Shown piece after piece: positions 50,681 through 64,000 of a DNA stretch of 64,000 bases. This stretch comes from Promerops cafer (taxonomy: Eukaryota; Chordata; Aves; Passeriformes; Nectariniidae). The position numbers and the translations under genes were made by a program. The stretch lies in the NCBI GenBank assembly GCA_013398275.1, contig VZSE01014957.1, forward strand, positions 85,082-149,081. The letters are read 5' to 3'. Below the pieces are notes generated by a model. That model was not told where the DNA came from. It did not search any database and saw nothing but the letters and a program-made list of their open reading frames with translations. How positions within the stretch are numbered: position 1 is the stretch's first letter; each line of letters begins with the position of its first letter.

Positions 50681-53600
50681 AACAAAAAACCAACAGCAAA
50701 ACAAACCAAAGAAAATCTGTTGGTGGAGGTCACAATTATTACAGCCCTGTTGGGTTTCATACATATACAGGAAAACTTAATAATAAATCCTGATAATGAA
50801 CAATAATGAATTTAATAATGAACCGAAAAATTACTTCACACTGGCTTGTGTGAAAACACATTCTGTGCACTGACTCCCCATCAATAATAAACACCATTCA
50901 CAGCAGCCTGGTCCTTTGGTCAGACAGGAGCCCAGAGTTCCCACCAGCAGCAAGACTTCTCTGTTTTCTCTTTTATAAAATTAAGTTTATTAAATCAAAG
51001 TCAGCCCTGAAACTCAGTCAGTCCCCAGAATGTTTTTAGGTGATACTGCATGCAGCCAAAGCAGCCCTTCTGCTTTTACTCTCCCATCACTGAAGGTTTC
51101 CTGCTCTCACAGGTATCCCCTGAAAATTGCAACAGGTGAAAGTGAGGAATCAGGGAGGGATTTATCCAAAATTCCTCTTGGCATTGCACACACTGAAAGA
51201 GGGGCAGCCTCTTGCCTCACCAGCCAACTCCTAAATAACACAAGAACAAACTCTGGAGGATTGTGCAGTCTCTGATCAAATTTAAAATAGATTGCTGGGA
51301 TAAATACTGGAGGCAGTGATGGGACTTTAAATCATCAAACCATCAAAGCAATCTAAAAATAACCAACTGCAGCTTGCAGCCACTCCATTTCAATTTATAG
51401 CTGAAATAATTGAAGGGTCCAATTATTTCCAGGTTGCATGTTTGATTTCCTGCTTTTCACACTGTTGTAACTCTTGTGACATTTTTCACCAGAAGAAAGG
51501 AGCACTGCCCATCTCTCCCTTACCTAAAGGAGCATCAAAAGGAGAGCGTCAGGTGTTTAAACCTACAAAAGTCCTGGCTTGTTCTGCTGTAGCAGTTGGA
51601 GATTTTGGGAAAGGGGAAGAGGGATTTTTACTGAGATTTGCTGTTAACTGGGGTTTTTTCTGCCATAGTGCAATGGCTCAACTTTGCAGTGGGAAGTGCT
51701 GGGCTTGGAGCAGGAGGCTTTGCAGGGGTTTGAGTTCTGCTTCAGCAGCCCCAGCACCTGAGAGGGGAGATGTGGCCAAAATACTTCCCTACAACTCAGA
51801 ACACGCAGGCTCCTGTCCCATGGGGCTCTTCTGAGTCCTACAACACCTCTGCATTGCCAAACCATAGAAAGAACCTGGCTAGCAGTGAATAAACCTTAAA
51901 CATGCACATGAATAAAATTAATATCATCAGTTCATGGCCTGTGTCCCTCAGACACTAAACCACCTCCACTAATCCCATTGAAAAAACCAAAATCTTACCT
52001 CTTCTACAGAAGGTCCACAATTTTGAAATTAGTTTGTCCTCTATTTTGCTTTTTAAGAGAGGAAGAAAATCCCAACAGCCTCTCTGCAGGTCCAGCAAGG
52101 GGTTTTTTTCACCTTACCCAGCCCCACAGAGTTTGTTAGAGGAAAGGAGATGCCACACAGACCCCACAGAATGCCAAGAAAGAATTAGAGTGCAACAGGT
52201 GGAATGTGATGCATTCCAGAGATTTTGGGTGCTCTGTATGGCAAAGAACACATCCTACAGGCACTGCTTTTTCTTCTCTTTGGGACCAGGGTCTGGTTTT
52301 CTGCACCCCTTTGCTGAATCTTTGAACCTGCTCATCCCAGTGCCTGCCCTTGGGCAGGGCTGGCAGCCACAGCCTCATCAGGAATTCAGCTGCAGAAATG
52401 CTCAGCTCCCTTATCACTCCTCTGGGCAGCTGCTGATAAGGCATCTTGTTCCCCTTGTTGTCTACAGCACAGCTCTTAATTTGGGATTCTTTTTCCTCTG
52501 TACTACCAAGTACCAAAAAAAGAGAACTTGCTGACCTTTCAGTTGTGCCTCTTGGCACCGTGCTGGCACATTTTATTGGGGGAGCACGACAGAATTTAGA
52601 GTTGAAACTTCATACGAAGGAAAACACCTTCCTCCTTCCTCGCACTAGCTTCTCATGCCAATATTTAGATCATTAGGGAGCTCTTCCTGTCCTGTTCAGG
52701 AATCACAAATCACAGCTAAAATGAAGCTGGTTTAAGCCCCAGCTAAAATGCTGCAGCCCTTTCCTCCAGACCTTGAAGTCAACCCTTTAGGATAAACGCT
52801 TTTCCAGACTCAGGCAATTCTGCAGCCTCTTCTACTTCTCCCACTCAAGGCAGCACCAAAGCCATCAGCTCTGAATTTTGTCTGAAGCACAGCACAGCCT
52901 ATCTGTTGCAGCATTTCCCTGGAGTGGTTTTCCCATCACTGCCCCACACCTTCCCAGTTTACTCCCATCACTGCAGCAGCCCTGCTCTGAGCACGCGGGG
53001 CTCAGGCTAATGGGATGTGTCACATCGCACAGCCCTGCTGCTGTGTGCTCAGAATCTGCACAAACAAACCCACCAAAAAGGCACCGAATCAGGACACTGC
53101 TGCAGGGCCAGCGAGGATGTGTTTCAAGGCCACCACGCTGTCAGGGGCTGAGGGAACAGCAGGGAGATGGCTCGCGTTAACAGCACTGGACAAGCCGTTT
53201 TCTAGCTGCTCCTTGAGCCATCCGTCACGGGGCTGCTGTGCCAGGGCTAAATCAGAGCTGATCCTTATCAAGATTCTGGATTGTTATCATCTCCAACGTG
53301 TGCAAATTGCAGGCAGGGCAGTGTCAGGGCTGGGGTTTTTCTGTTCCAGAGGTGAGCGTGGATGAACGCAAACGCAGAGCACATTTGTAACAGCAGACCT
53401 GGAAATACACACCCAAGTGACTTTGCCTTCAGCTGCACCTGCCTTAAGGACTCCAAAAATACCTTGATCTGATGAATCGCTCCCAAAAGCTTTGCTGCAA
53501 GGGAAAACAATCTTCCAAGAACTTCAGACTCTGACATGAACTCCTAGAAATTACATCTTCAGGAGCTCTCCTTCTGGGGGTGCTGGGGAGGGCATGCAGC

Positions 53601-56600
53601 TTTCATTAGCTCTGCCCCATAAGCAAGACAGGAATAGTGAGGAACTCTTTTCTTTCTCCATGATCACGTTGTTCCAGCCAGCATAAAGACCAAAATATCT
53701 GTCATTTTCTTGTTTTTTCTCCCTCTCTCCACATTTGAGTATTTAAAAATTCAAGTCATCCTTTGTGCAGGGCTTACATCTCTGTAAATATCTTTGCTAA
53801 TTATTCACTTTTTCCATGTCCAAGCAGAGCCCATTAACCCTACAAAGGGCAGGAGCCTCTCAGGGCTCTGTCAAAGTGATTACACATTTTAGGAGAGGCT
53901 GGCTAACAGGGGAGACAAACCTGGGGCTTGAGAAAGGTAAATCATAGACTGGTTTGTGATTGCCTCATTCAAGATGCCACAAGACATTTAAAGAGCTTTA
54001 ATATATGGCATGGATGTGCTGAATGTCTGCTTGTGTGGAGTCTGATAATTGAAATAAAGAATAAACAGTGAGTTCTGGATGATACTGTGGGGCCAGTGCA
54101 GAATCTTCTGGAACAGGATCAGCTCTGAACCAAATGTTCACTGCCCAGATGGGTTCAAACAGGTCCCTGATGATCAAAGGACACTTCAGACTGAAGATAT
54201 AAAAGATGTAAAATGAACATATACAGGAGAGCAAGATTCTTCCAAGCAACAGAAGCATGGATCTCCATCAGAAAAAAGAAGGAGACAAAGCAGCAGGCTG
54301 CAAATATATTGTCCAGAGGATGGTTTAATACAGTATGCAAGAGGAAGAACTCTTTATTCATAACTATTAATTGGAAATGAAAATGAAGAGGAAAGTATTT
54401 GAAGGACAAAATTAGTTTCAAGGCTAATCCTTCCCGAAGGTCTTTTTCCTGTTCATCTTCTGGCTTATATTTTGCTTTCCTCTACAGCAACTCTTCCCCA
54501 AAAGCACCATTTTTGGGGAGGATATGAGGTTTTAAAAGTTGTATTTGACTTCAAAAAGATCAAGACTAGTTAGGCATCTTCAACAGCGTGACACATTTGG
54601 ATATAGGGCGTTTGTTTTCATGTTTAATCACAACAGCAGCATCAGTGCCCTGTGACCAACAGCAATCTCTGCCTCAGCCCTGAGGGCCTCACCTGCAAAA
54701 GGCCAAGAAGTGAAAACAAATCGTGGTTCCAACCCATTAAAAAATGTGCCCTGTGAAAATCAGTCTCCAGAAAGAATCTACTCCGGTGAGGAGCTCAGAT
54801 TTGTTGGAGAAAATTGCTCTGTGGGGGGAATCATTTCCCACCTTGGCAGGGCCAGGCTGGCAGAGCTGCTCAGAGCATTTCCCTGCCAGGAGTGATGTGT
54901 GTGCTCAGAGAAAAGCATGGGCTGAGAAAATATCACACTTGGAGGGGAAAACCAACAGTTTTTGTGGATGGAAGCTGTGCAGCACTTTACCATCAAACCT
55001 TCCCAAAGGAAAAGTGCAAAGTGGAAAGCACTGCAGAGTTCCCCCAGTGCCTTGTTCAGTGGCAGCTATTGGGTATTGATTTTTAAAGGTGATTGCCTGG
55101 TTTGGGGGGGTTTTTTGGGTCACCCCAACAGGGCAGTGAAAGAAAGTGCACTGAGGAAGTTGCTGCCATTTATTTTGAGGCATTTTGGGAGTGCAGCTGG
55201 AAGCAGCAGTGAGTGGTGCTGGAGGAGGTGATGGTGAGGAGGGGAGAGAAGGTCAGAGCAGGGCCTCCTTGTGTGCCAAAACAAACTGGGAGACACTGGT
55301 ACCGAGCACTCCAGGCATCTCTGCTCCCTCAGCACGCGTGGGAGCTGAGGCCTGTGGAAAATCAGGTCCTTTTTATTTTAAAATAAGGTTTTTTTAGTCT
55401 CCAGCTCCCATGGAGCAGGGACTTCTCATCCTGCTGGCAGCTACAAATACAGAATATCCATGAATTACAGGTTCTACTGACAAACACAGCTCCTAAATAC
55501 TAACAAACTGTTCCACAGGGACCTGGAACATGCTTCAAAATTATTATTGGGCTAGCATTCACCCTTCTGCCTCTTCTCCTGTCTGCATGCCCCAGTTTTC
55601 TTTGCGTGAGTAGCCCCCAAAGGGTGGCTCTGTACAAACTGAATGCACCTACAGGAACTGTATTTTTCTGGAAGCAAGCCAGGAAGACATCATCCAGAAA
55701 GGTAACATTTCATAATTATTATTTAACTGCCACTCTCAGCTCTGCTCCCCTCCAGACTGAAAGCAGTGCTTGTCCAAGCAGGCAGCAGCAGCTTCTCCAG
55801 CCGAGCACTGCTCACTTGATTACCAAGAGATCATCAGATGCTCTTTGGGAAGCATTCATCCCCAAAAAACAGCTGAAATGGAGGCAAAATTCACTCAAGC
55901 TCTTGGCTGCTGCTGGGTCACCTCTGCCTTTGAGGAAAGGGCTCCAGTGACACCTCACTGACACAGATCCATGAAGCCAAGCACGAGGAAGGGAGAGGAA
56001 AACAAGACATCAATACCTTCCTACCCACAGCCCTGCAAAGGAACTTTCCAGCACCAAGAGGATAAAAGAAGCAAATCCCTAATGAAGCCAGGGTCTGTCA
56101 AAAGAGTGTCCAGTCCCTGAGGCTCTCTGTGATCAGGAGCTGCGTGGCTCATGCAAAGTGGAAGAGTTTTCCCAGGAGAGAAGAGCCAAGGAGCCTCTTT
56201 GGAAGGTGAGGAGATGCTGCTTGGCACACCCTGAGACAGGAGGGGGAGCTCAGTCCAGGTCTCCCACATTATGGATGAGCCAAGAGTTAGATTACTCCTA
56301 AACTAAAATTTAAAACAACAACAACAACAAAACCAGCATAACTCAGGAATTTGAACAAGACAAAGGAAGGCACTGAGCTCACTCCAGCTCCGGGAATTGA
56401 GGGGTCAATTTTTGATGCCCAAAGCCATTCCCAGCCACACAGCTCTGCCCAGGCAGAACCAGCTGCCCAAAATTCCCTCCCATGGTGGAAATTTGACTGC
56501 ATTCACTGCCAGCGACAGCAAAAGCAGAGCAAAGTGAATTTTCCTTAAGAGAGGCAAGAGCCTGGTTCAGACAAACAGATTTAAACATCATTGTGATATT

Positions 56601-58618
56601 TATGTTTTCAATCAGAGCTCCATTAATTCCACAAATTTATGTCCTTTTACCCAAAATAATGACTTTCCCCAAATAATCCCTAAACCAATGCCTCCTAAAA
56701 AAGATCAGGGGAGGCAGGAACTGATGGTGGAATCCAGTTTCAGCTCAGGATTATTCTGATCTAAAGCAAAACTGAGTGGTTTCAGGTAAAGGATCACCTC
56801 ATTAAGCTTTAATGCAGAACTGTTGAAAGCCAGTTATTAGGAAATTATTTCCTGCTGCTTTATTCTCTAGTAAAGTTCAATAATTAGAAATGTTGTAAAT
56901 CTCCTTTGTCTTAATTTTCTTATTGTGATAGGGGCATAATGATTCTTCTTAAAGAGAGAATCAAGCAAGGGGAATTAAAAACCTTTCCCCAGAACAGGAA
57001 GGGGCTGCAGATATTTGAATATATTGGTTTACAACACAGCAGGATTGCTAAGAGAAGCATTCCCAAACATCTTCTGGTAAATAAATCATTTGTTCATTTA
57101 TTCTCTGAAAGACACACACTGTTTGGGACCTGCCTGACATCCAGTGCAGCAGAGATTAAAGATAAATCTGCATAGCACCCAATAAATTGTACAATTGATC
57201 CCTAATTTACATTCTCGATTGATTTTCTATTTATTTACTTACACTGTTCTTCATTAAACAGCCTTAATATTGTCTCCCTGACACCACTACAAATAAATTC
57301 CCTGCTGATTAGCATTTTTTATGCCAGTAAATTCTGAAATCCAGAGGCTTTGGGGTTTTTAATCCCCTCACATGCTCCAAGCTGATGCACTCCAGGTGAT
57401 CCTGTCTGCTTCACCAGGCAAAGCTGAGCCTGGAAAATCAGGGACATGGATTTTGGCAGGGCCAGGACCACGGAATTCTTCAGTGGGAGAAGCAGAACAC
57501 ACATTTCCTGTGCTCTTGCATGTCACACAAATATTTCTATTTTGTGCACCTTGATGAATAATCATTCTAATTTTATTTTATTTCTTTTTTAAGTGAGCGG
57601 GAGAGCTTGTGCATGAGGAAAGATGTGCTGGATGTTCTAATCAGGCTAGCATGGGGGGGGAAAAAACCACAAATCTGAAGGAGCAGATCTCCTCCAGGCG
57701 ATTTTGCAAGTTGAAAAACTCATTGCAATGTCAGTTCTTGAACAGTCAAAGCCTTTCAGTTCAGCATTAATCAGGATGTATTTTAATCAAGGAGAAATAA
57801 GTAGCCAGGAAATAAATCTGAAAACGAAGCAATAGCAGGGGATTTACAAGTAAAATTATTTAATGAAAATAAATTAATTTGTGTTGGGTGGCTTTCAGCA
57901 TCAGCTTGTGGGGTTTTTTTAGGCTTTTTTCTAAGTAAAGCAGCTTGGTAAACATAGACTGTATAGTTTTATATTTCTGCTTCTGATCACTTAACTAATT
58001 AAAGTAAGGAACTTTACTTTTTAATGTGCATAATTAACATGTATCATCTTTATTATCCTCAAGATCAGGGTGAAATTAAACCGAAATGAGATGAGAGAAT
58101 GCATTGGACTAAAAACCACTTTCAGAAGCCACCATGGACACACCACAATGGGAGGGTTCAGCTCCTTGGGATGGGAAAAGTCTGTTTTAATGGGAAAAAA
58201 ACATTAATTTGACATTGTACTTTTGTTAATAAAGATAATTTTCTACTGCACACTCACACTCAGAGCAGAGCTTTTAGCAGGAAGGATTCAGAACAAGACA
58301 AGGTGAACTTTCCACTCTTACTCTGGAGCTGAAGGAAGACACCTTCCTTGGCCATCCTGGTTTCAGGAAACACAAAATTTCCAGGGCCAGGGCTGTAGAG
58401 AGCCCTTGGAATGTGCCAAAATACACCATTTAAATGTTCTGGTCAATACATGCAGCTGTACATGGGGAGAGCTCATCAAGGTGCCTCTCAAAGTGCTCAC
58501 TTTTAAAATGCTGAATGTGAATGAAAACAGTTACACAACTCACAGTGAAACAGGAAAAGAAGAGAAAACTTCATGTTGTTAGACAATGCAGACCATTGGG
58601 AATTTGCTCCATGCTTTC
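50681..58618. other. Intergenic region, nothing recognised
   Basis: No gene is recognised. AT-rich stretches with TAATTA-type cores at about 56820-56940 and 57720-58060 are possible regulatory elements. The two overlapping minus-strand frames at 53998-54421 were examined and not accepted as a gene. Confidence 0.5.
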
Positions 58619-58652
58619 CATTAAAAAAAAAAAAAAATATATATATATATAG
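58619..58652. repeat. Poly-A / TA simple repeat
   Basis: A run of A is followed by about seven AT dinucleotides. Confidence 0.95.
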
Positions 58653-61600
58653 TCAGCTTTTAGTGGTGAAGAAGAAGGAGAAAAAGAACTCCAGGGAGCA
58701 GAAGAAATAAATTTATGACACAAAGTAAGTAAGGGGGAAGCGCTTATCTCTTAAATTCTCCAGGTGTCCTGTTCAAGCTGTCCACAGGAGAGCCAGCCAT
58801 CATTCCTTTGGTTTATAAATGGGAAAACAAGCATCCCAACAGAGAGAAAAACAGGAAGCAGCTCCCTACAGCCCAGCCATTTTGAGTGTTATTTAAAATA
58901 AAAACTCATTTTTATATGTGAATGCACACATCACAGACATTCCTCCATCAGCAGGATTATTCCCTGGCATGTGCACATGAATATTCCCATTTATTCCCTC
59001 CTTTTCACAGGTGTTTCACAGGTAACATTTACAGTTCCCTCTTTCTTAAGCCCCAATATGTCCAAACATGAAAACCACAAACATCTGTTAAAAGCAGCTC
59101 CTCTCTAAGAGTTCCTTCAAGACTTTTTCCTAATATCTGATATATCCGTGTCCCATATCCCCATCCTCAGAGGAATAATCACCCTCTGAAGTGGCAAAAT
59201 CAACCATCCTTGTGATCACCTTTGGCTCCCAGCTAGGCTGGATCCCAGATACTCCACTTCTGTTAGATGTAACACACATATATATTTATTTTCAGAAGTA
59301 ATTGGAGTTTTGCTAGAGTTGCTTCCTTGCTGTCACAAGTCCAATATTTCATTTATCTTCTCAAAATGAAAGACAAAATTTGGAAGATTAAGTTCTAACC
59401 CATAACTCTGAATCCTCTGTAATTATTCCATAGACTAGATCACCACAGAAGACCAAAAATATTCTGCTGCCTTTTAATATCCATAACATCAGAGGACACG
59501 TGGCAATTGTTGTTTTGATATATGTGTAAAATACCAGCACCAACATGCAAAAGAAGCAATCTTGCTGGTGGGAGGTGTGAAATCCTACAATTGTGGGTGA
59601 GTTTACCCAAATAAAAATGGGTTTTTAGTACCTTTCAGTAGCTGCAAATACTATACAAGCATAATTCTCTCCGTTTATTTTGATTATATACATTATTCAG
59701 ATATACCATTCATGTCTGCCCAATTTTCAGGAAGATTCAAAGAAAATGAGAGGGCAGGAGATACCAACAAGCAGTGACAGGAAATCCCAAAGCATCACCA
59801 CCTTCTTTTTCTGTCCCTCAAATCCAAACACCTCCTTTTTAAATTTCTTTAATGCTTATAACATCATCAGAGTTTTGCTCTCAGCTCAGACTGGACCTTA
59901 TTGTGGAACAGAGAATTTTATTTCCAGAGAAAAGAGGGGTGGAACAAATAAACATCAAAGGACCTGCGTGTTAGTAAAGAATCTTTGAGATTCAGCAGCT
60001 TCTCTTTCTTTTCTGAGCCAGAAACACTTTAAAAAAAAGAAGAATAAAAAAAGGAAGAGGAAGAGAAAATAAATTTACTATAAATAAGTAAAAAGCACTG
60101 TTAACCAATGCTCTTCACACTGTATAATTATATAAATCAAATACTAATTCTGTCATTGCTTAAAGTAAAATACTGAAGGTTGCCATGAAGTTATAATAAA
60201 TAAATGAAGTGAGAGCCACAGAAAGAACTGAAACAACCTTTGACCAGAGAAACTGGAAATGCAGTGCTCCATCATATATTGAAATATAAATTTCAATATA
60301 TTCCATTTCAATTAATTCTTCACTACTGCCATGTAGATTTGAGGTTCAGTGCCATGTAAGAAACTCCCTCCAATTTCCAAGTAGAAATAGCAGCTGTATC
60401 AGATTTTAATTTTTTTTTTCAGTATCTCTCCAAGTCTCGAGCCTGTCTCAGCTTTCAGCAGGGCTCCATATGGCTCCTACAACTGCCAAGAAAAATACAC
60501 TCATCAAACCCAGGAGAACTCTGCAGCCAAAATACTGCATCAAAACGATGAATGCTGGGAAAGGAGGAGTGCCTCCAGAGTTTTGACATGCAGGACCAAA
60601 GTAAAACCCTACAGAAAGTTTAGCAGGTGCTTAACCTGAAGAAAAATAAATGCTGAAATATATTAAATATCTTCAATTCACTGAAGCAGGAGCAAGGAGG
60701 CAAAGCAGGGCTCAGCCTCCTGAGATTATCAAGTTTAGATGGGAACAGCTCCTAACTGAGGAGATAAAATCATTCTTTCTTCCCCTTGAAAAGTTCTTTA
60801 TTTTCAAAGGTCTCCAACACCTTCTCTTCCTCTCTTAATTAAATAAAAATCCTGTCTGCAACACAGCCACTAGCCTAGGTTCTGAAAAGTCCAGCTTTTT
60901 TTCTGAAAACTTCAAAACCCTCAAGGCACAAAACCGCTAAGGAATCAGCAAAGAGAAAAACTCAGCCAGGAGGAAGGTGGAGCTAAAATCCCGAAATTCC
61001 AGGAGAGCAGGATGGCAGATCCAGCAGAGATCTCATTTTGTGCTGTCTGTGGGATCAGGCACACGACACAAAACTCTCCCCCTTCCCCTTCCTCCTGGCC
61101 CACCCGCACCTGGATGGGCACGCCAGGAATTATTGCCTGTGCCATGAAGGCCGAGTCCTCCCTCGGGAACTGGGAAGAAACGGAGCTCAGGGAGGAGAAG
61201 GAGCAATTAAATCCATCTGTGGAGAGCTTTCCTCCCCCTTTGTGCTCGCTGGGAAAACGCTGCTCGCATTTGTAAAGCTGTGAAACACTTGTCCCATTGC
61301 AAACGCCTTTTCTTCTGCCAGGCGAACTCTCAAAAATTAGATATTATTGTGGGAAGCGCTGCCTAATGAGCCAGCGGCATTTAGAATATTCCGATTTTTC
61401 ATTCCTACCAGCCAGTTTCCAAGCCCTGAGAGTGCCATGAATAGGCTGTGGAAATGCACGGGGTGGTCACAAGGACAATGGACCTGGGGTACAGCTGTTC
61501 CTGCAGCTGCCAGAGCCCCACACGCTCAGAGCTGACAGTGATTGATAGAAAAATTACACTGCTGCACTCCTCTGAGCAGCCTCATTATCACACACAATGC

Positions 61601-61680
61601 CTGGCCTGCTCTGGGCAATTTGCACTCCATTTAGCTCTCCCCAAGATGAGATCTCCCACCTCCCCAGAATGAATAAGAAT
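58653..61680. other. Intergenic region, nothing recognised
   Basis: AT-rich with a 12-base-arm palindrome at 60274-60301. A short frame at 61012-61275 begins in a good initiation context but has no further support. Confidence 0.5.
60274..60301. repeat. Perfect 12-base inverted repeat with 4-base loop
   Basis: ATATATTGAAAT, a loop ATAA, then ATTTCAATATAT. It is AT-rich, so some such palindromes are expected in this composition. Confidence 0.9.
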
Positions 61681-61686
61681 AATAGA

Positions 61687-61705
61687 ATATTATATATATA
61701 TATTT
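61687..61705. repeat. TA dinucleotide repeat
   Basis: A short run of TA units in an AT-rich setting. Confidence 0.85.
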
Positions 61706-64000
61706 ATATCAGAAATAAACACTTGGTGTGGTTTGAACAACACGGCCAATGATATTTGATCACGAACAACCAAAACAGGATAAGTTACAAGCACTTTTAT
61801 AGGTAAAGAATTTATTTTGAGGGTGGCAAAACTTTTTTTACATTGCTGTAGTTTCACCTTTTAAAGAATTTTTTTTATCTTCATAGTACACTTAACATTG
61901 AGTATTTTCGTAACAGATTCTTACATTCACACCAGGATTAAAAATATTAGTCAAGATTTCTTATTTTACACATAAAATAATTAAAATTTTGTTCCTACAC
62001 CACCAATCAAGATCAGGAGCAGACTGAGAGTTCAGCCAAGCTGGTGATCAACAGGTAGCAGGTCATGGAAAGTTCAGATGCTCTCAAATCCTCCCTTCAG
62101 GTTTTTCCATGTGCACAGTCACAGAGCCTGCCTTTGGTATTTACACATCACCAGTTTCAGATGATTTTTAACATTGGTAAATCCTCGGGATGCTGCTGGG
62201 ATGGAAATCCTGGTGAGTGACAACACCTGCAGAAATGTCCCAATTCAATGGTGCCATTCTAAGGGCTCAGGCTGCTTCTTGGGGATTTTTTTCCAGTCTG
62301 TTTTTCTTGCCCAAAAATTTAACAAATTGAGCTTTTTCTTAGGAAAGCTTCTTTAAAAATATTTCAGATTTTTTTTTCTCTCTCTTTGGGAACAGCGTTC
62401 AGACAAGTAAATTCTGCCCCTTCCCCAAAAAAATCCACCAACCAATTAAAATCCAAAAAAAAAGCCACCAAACCCCACAACCAAAGAGAAGCATCAATTT
62501 TCCCCTTATATTCTTTTTAATTAATCCAAGGTGGGAAGTGGAAGCTTGACCAAAACCACGGTGCACTTGCAGTGTTTTTTAATGATAAATAGCCTTAAGA
62601 AAGTTTTGGGAAAGTGACCTACACCTGTTCTATTAATCTGGAGCAGGAAATCCAGCACTGCTGAGCATGGATCCAGCACTGCTGAGCCCTTCCTGGCTCA
62701 GAGTGAAGCCTGCTGCCTTCACACCCCCAAAACAGCATCTCCCCAGGTCAGGATACTGGAAAGCTCCATCCAGGAAGGCAGATGTTCCCAAATCCTCTGG
62801 GCAAATGTGCAGCTGGCAGAAAAGCATATCAGAATCATCACAGAATAAATAGATATCAATGGAAAAATAGAATTATCACGAGCAGCAGTTCAGCGTGGGG
62901 AAAGCTGTCTGATCCTGCCTCTTCTCTTTCTCCAGGTCAAATATATTTGTTAATGCTCTCTTCCCACACCTCATGCTTCCCAAATCCAAAATGCAGTTAG
63001 ATCTTAGATACAGAGACAAAGAGAAAAGAAATGTCTTTGTGCTGCCTGTACCCCAGGGAGGGGACCCAAGCAGGCTGTGGCAACCTGACCTTAAAAATGA
63101 CACTTCACAGCACTGGAGCAGCATCTAAACAGAACCAAATCCTGTGAACACTCTGATCTGGACAAAAAGCAGCATATTAGAGTGAGTCCAAAGGATAACA
63201 TTGCTCTTATCTCCATTAGGCACTACCCAGAACTGCAGAAGAATCTTCTCTTCCTTGCTCCATAATCACAGGAATCTTGAGCACCCTATTGAAACCCCTT
63301 CAGAGGTTTCTGTCTGCAGTGTGAATCCCAGGAAGCCTTAAATGGGAATGCAAAGGGAGCTGATCTCCTACCAAATGAACAAGGAGATCCCCATAAATCT
63401 ATGCTGCTTTACCAAGTGCCTTTGAGCTGCAAAGGATCCAGGTGTATGTGGATTAATATCAGAAAGTTTCTAAGAATAATACCTGTCAATCATTTAAATA
63501 CTTCTTAAATAGAACACGCACCACAAGTTCAGTGTCATTATCCTTCATGCTACACCAGCTTTTTCTGTCCTTTTGGTGCTCCCAACACCTTTGATTTCAA
63601 ACAGAAATGTTTCCATGGTGTCATAGCTGATAGCAAATAAAAAGTTTAACACTTGCCCTTGCTTTTTTCCCAGTTCCCTGCTCCGAGGCTCAGGGGCTGC
63701 GCCACAGCTGGAGAGGCAAATGGAAGCAGACACATCTGCAGTGGATCACGTTCAGCCCCAATGGAGTTTAAAGATAATTTTTCTGCCCAAAACCTCCCTG
63801 ACCCTTCTACATTTGAGCAGATTACTGCAAGGAAAGGAAAACCCCCTGGCATCAAGGGAGAGTTCTAAAGGAGCTATGAGTGCATCGAATATTATTCTCT
63901 GTGAGAAGAGTGTAAATTTTTATCTGTAGACACAATAATACATTGCCCTCAGTGGCAAACGGGCTGAGTTTACTGGAGTCCATATTCCCCAGGAAACTGC
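61706..64000. other. Intergenic region to window end, nothing recognised
   Basis: AT-rich sequence with T runs near 61830 and 62370. There is no gene, LTR or CR1 tail that I can recognise. Confidence 0.55.

Noticed and set aside
53998..54421. Two overlapping minus-strand frames rich in Leu, Phe and Ile, resembling a membrane protein
   Set aside because: The hydrophobic look follows from the T-rich minus strand. There is no family motif, no consistent frame and no splice structure.
61012..61275. 87-codon frame with a good initiation context and a Cys-Ala-Val-Cys pair
   Set aside because: No family resemblance and no exon signals. A single zinc-knuckle-like pair is not evidence.

Overview
The window is vertebrate nuclear DNA, almost certainly from a bird and probably a songbird. 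The evidence is CR1 LINE tails, an intronic SINE with a tRNA-Ile-like head and a CR1-like tail (the TguSINE1 architecture known from passerines), solo retroviral LTRs, short introns of about 0.3-2 kb, and a coding sequence nearly identical to the mammalian GABA transporter GAT-1. There is no sign of bacterial, phage or plasmid content.

Layout. Positions 1-16282 hold 13 coding exons on the plus strand of SLC6A1 (GAT-1). They run from the codon equivalent to human residue Gly80 to the stop codon after Ile599. The first coding part (N-terminus and TM1) lies upstream of the window. All visible junctions are GT-AG, all phases agree, and the joined exons give exactly the 519 residues expected after Gly80. 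The 3' UTR runs from 16283 to about 18615, contains a 56-base assembly gap inside a poly-A tract, and ends at an AATAAA signal. It contains a diverged tandem duplication of about 0.5 kb.

From about 18.6 kb to 64 kb I see no convincing protein-coding gene. The stretch is intergenic: CR1 fragments, two further solo LTRs of the family that also inserted in an SLC6A1 intron, another probable LTR, two minisatellites, simple repeats, AT-rich tracts, and some quiet AT-rich stretches that could be regulatory. In mammals the next gene downstream is HRH1; none of its coding sequence is recognisable here.

The protein is a Na+/Cl- coupled GABA re-uptake transporter of the presynaptic and glial plasma membrane. 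The most interesting observations are the 3' UTR duplication, a sense-oriented solo LTR with its own TATA and poly(A) signals inside the gene, and a nine-unit minisatellite in which each unit resembles a 3' splice site. I did not find a novel multi-gene system.
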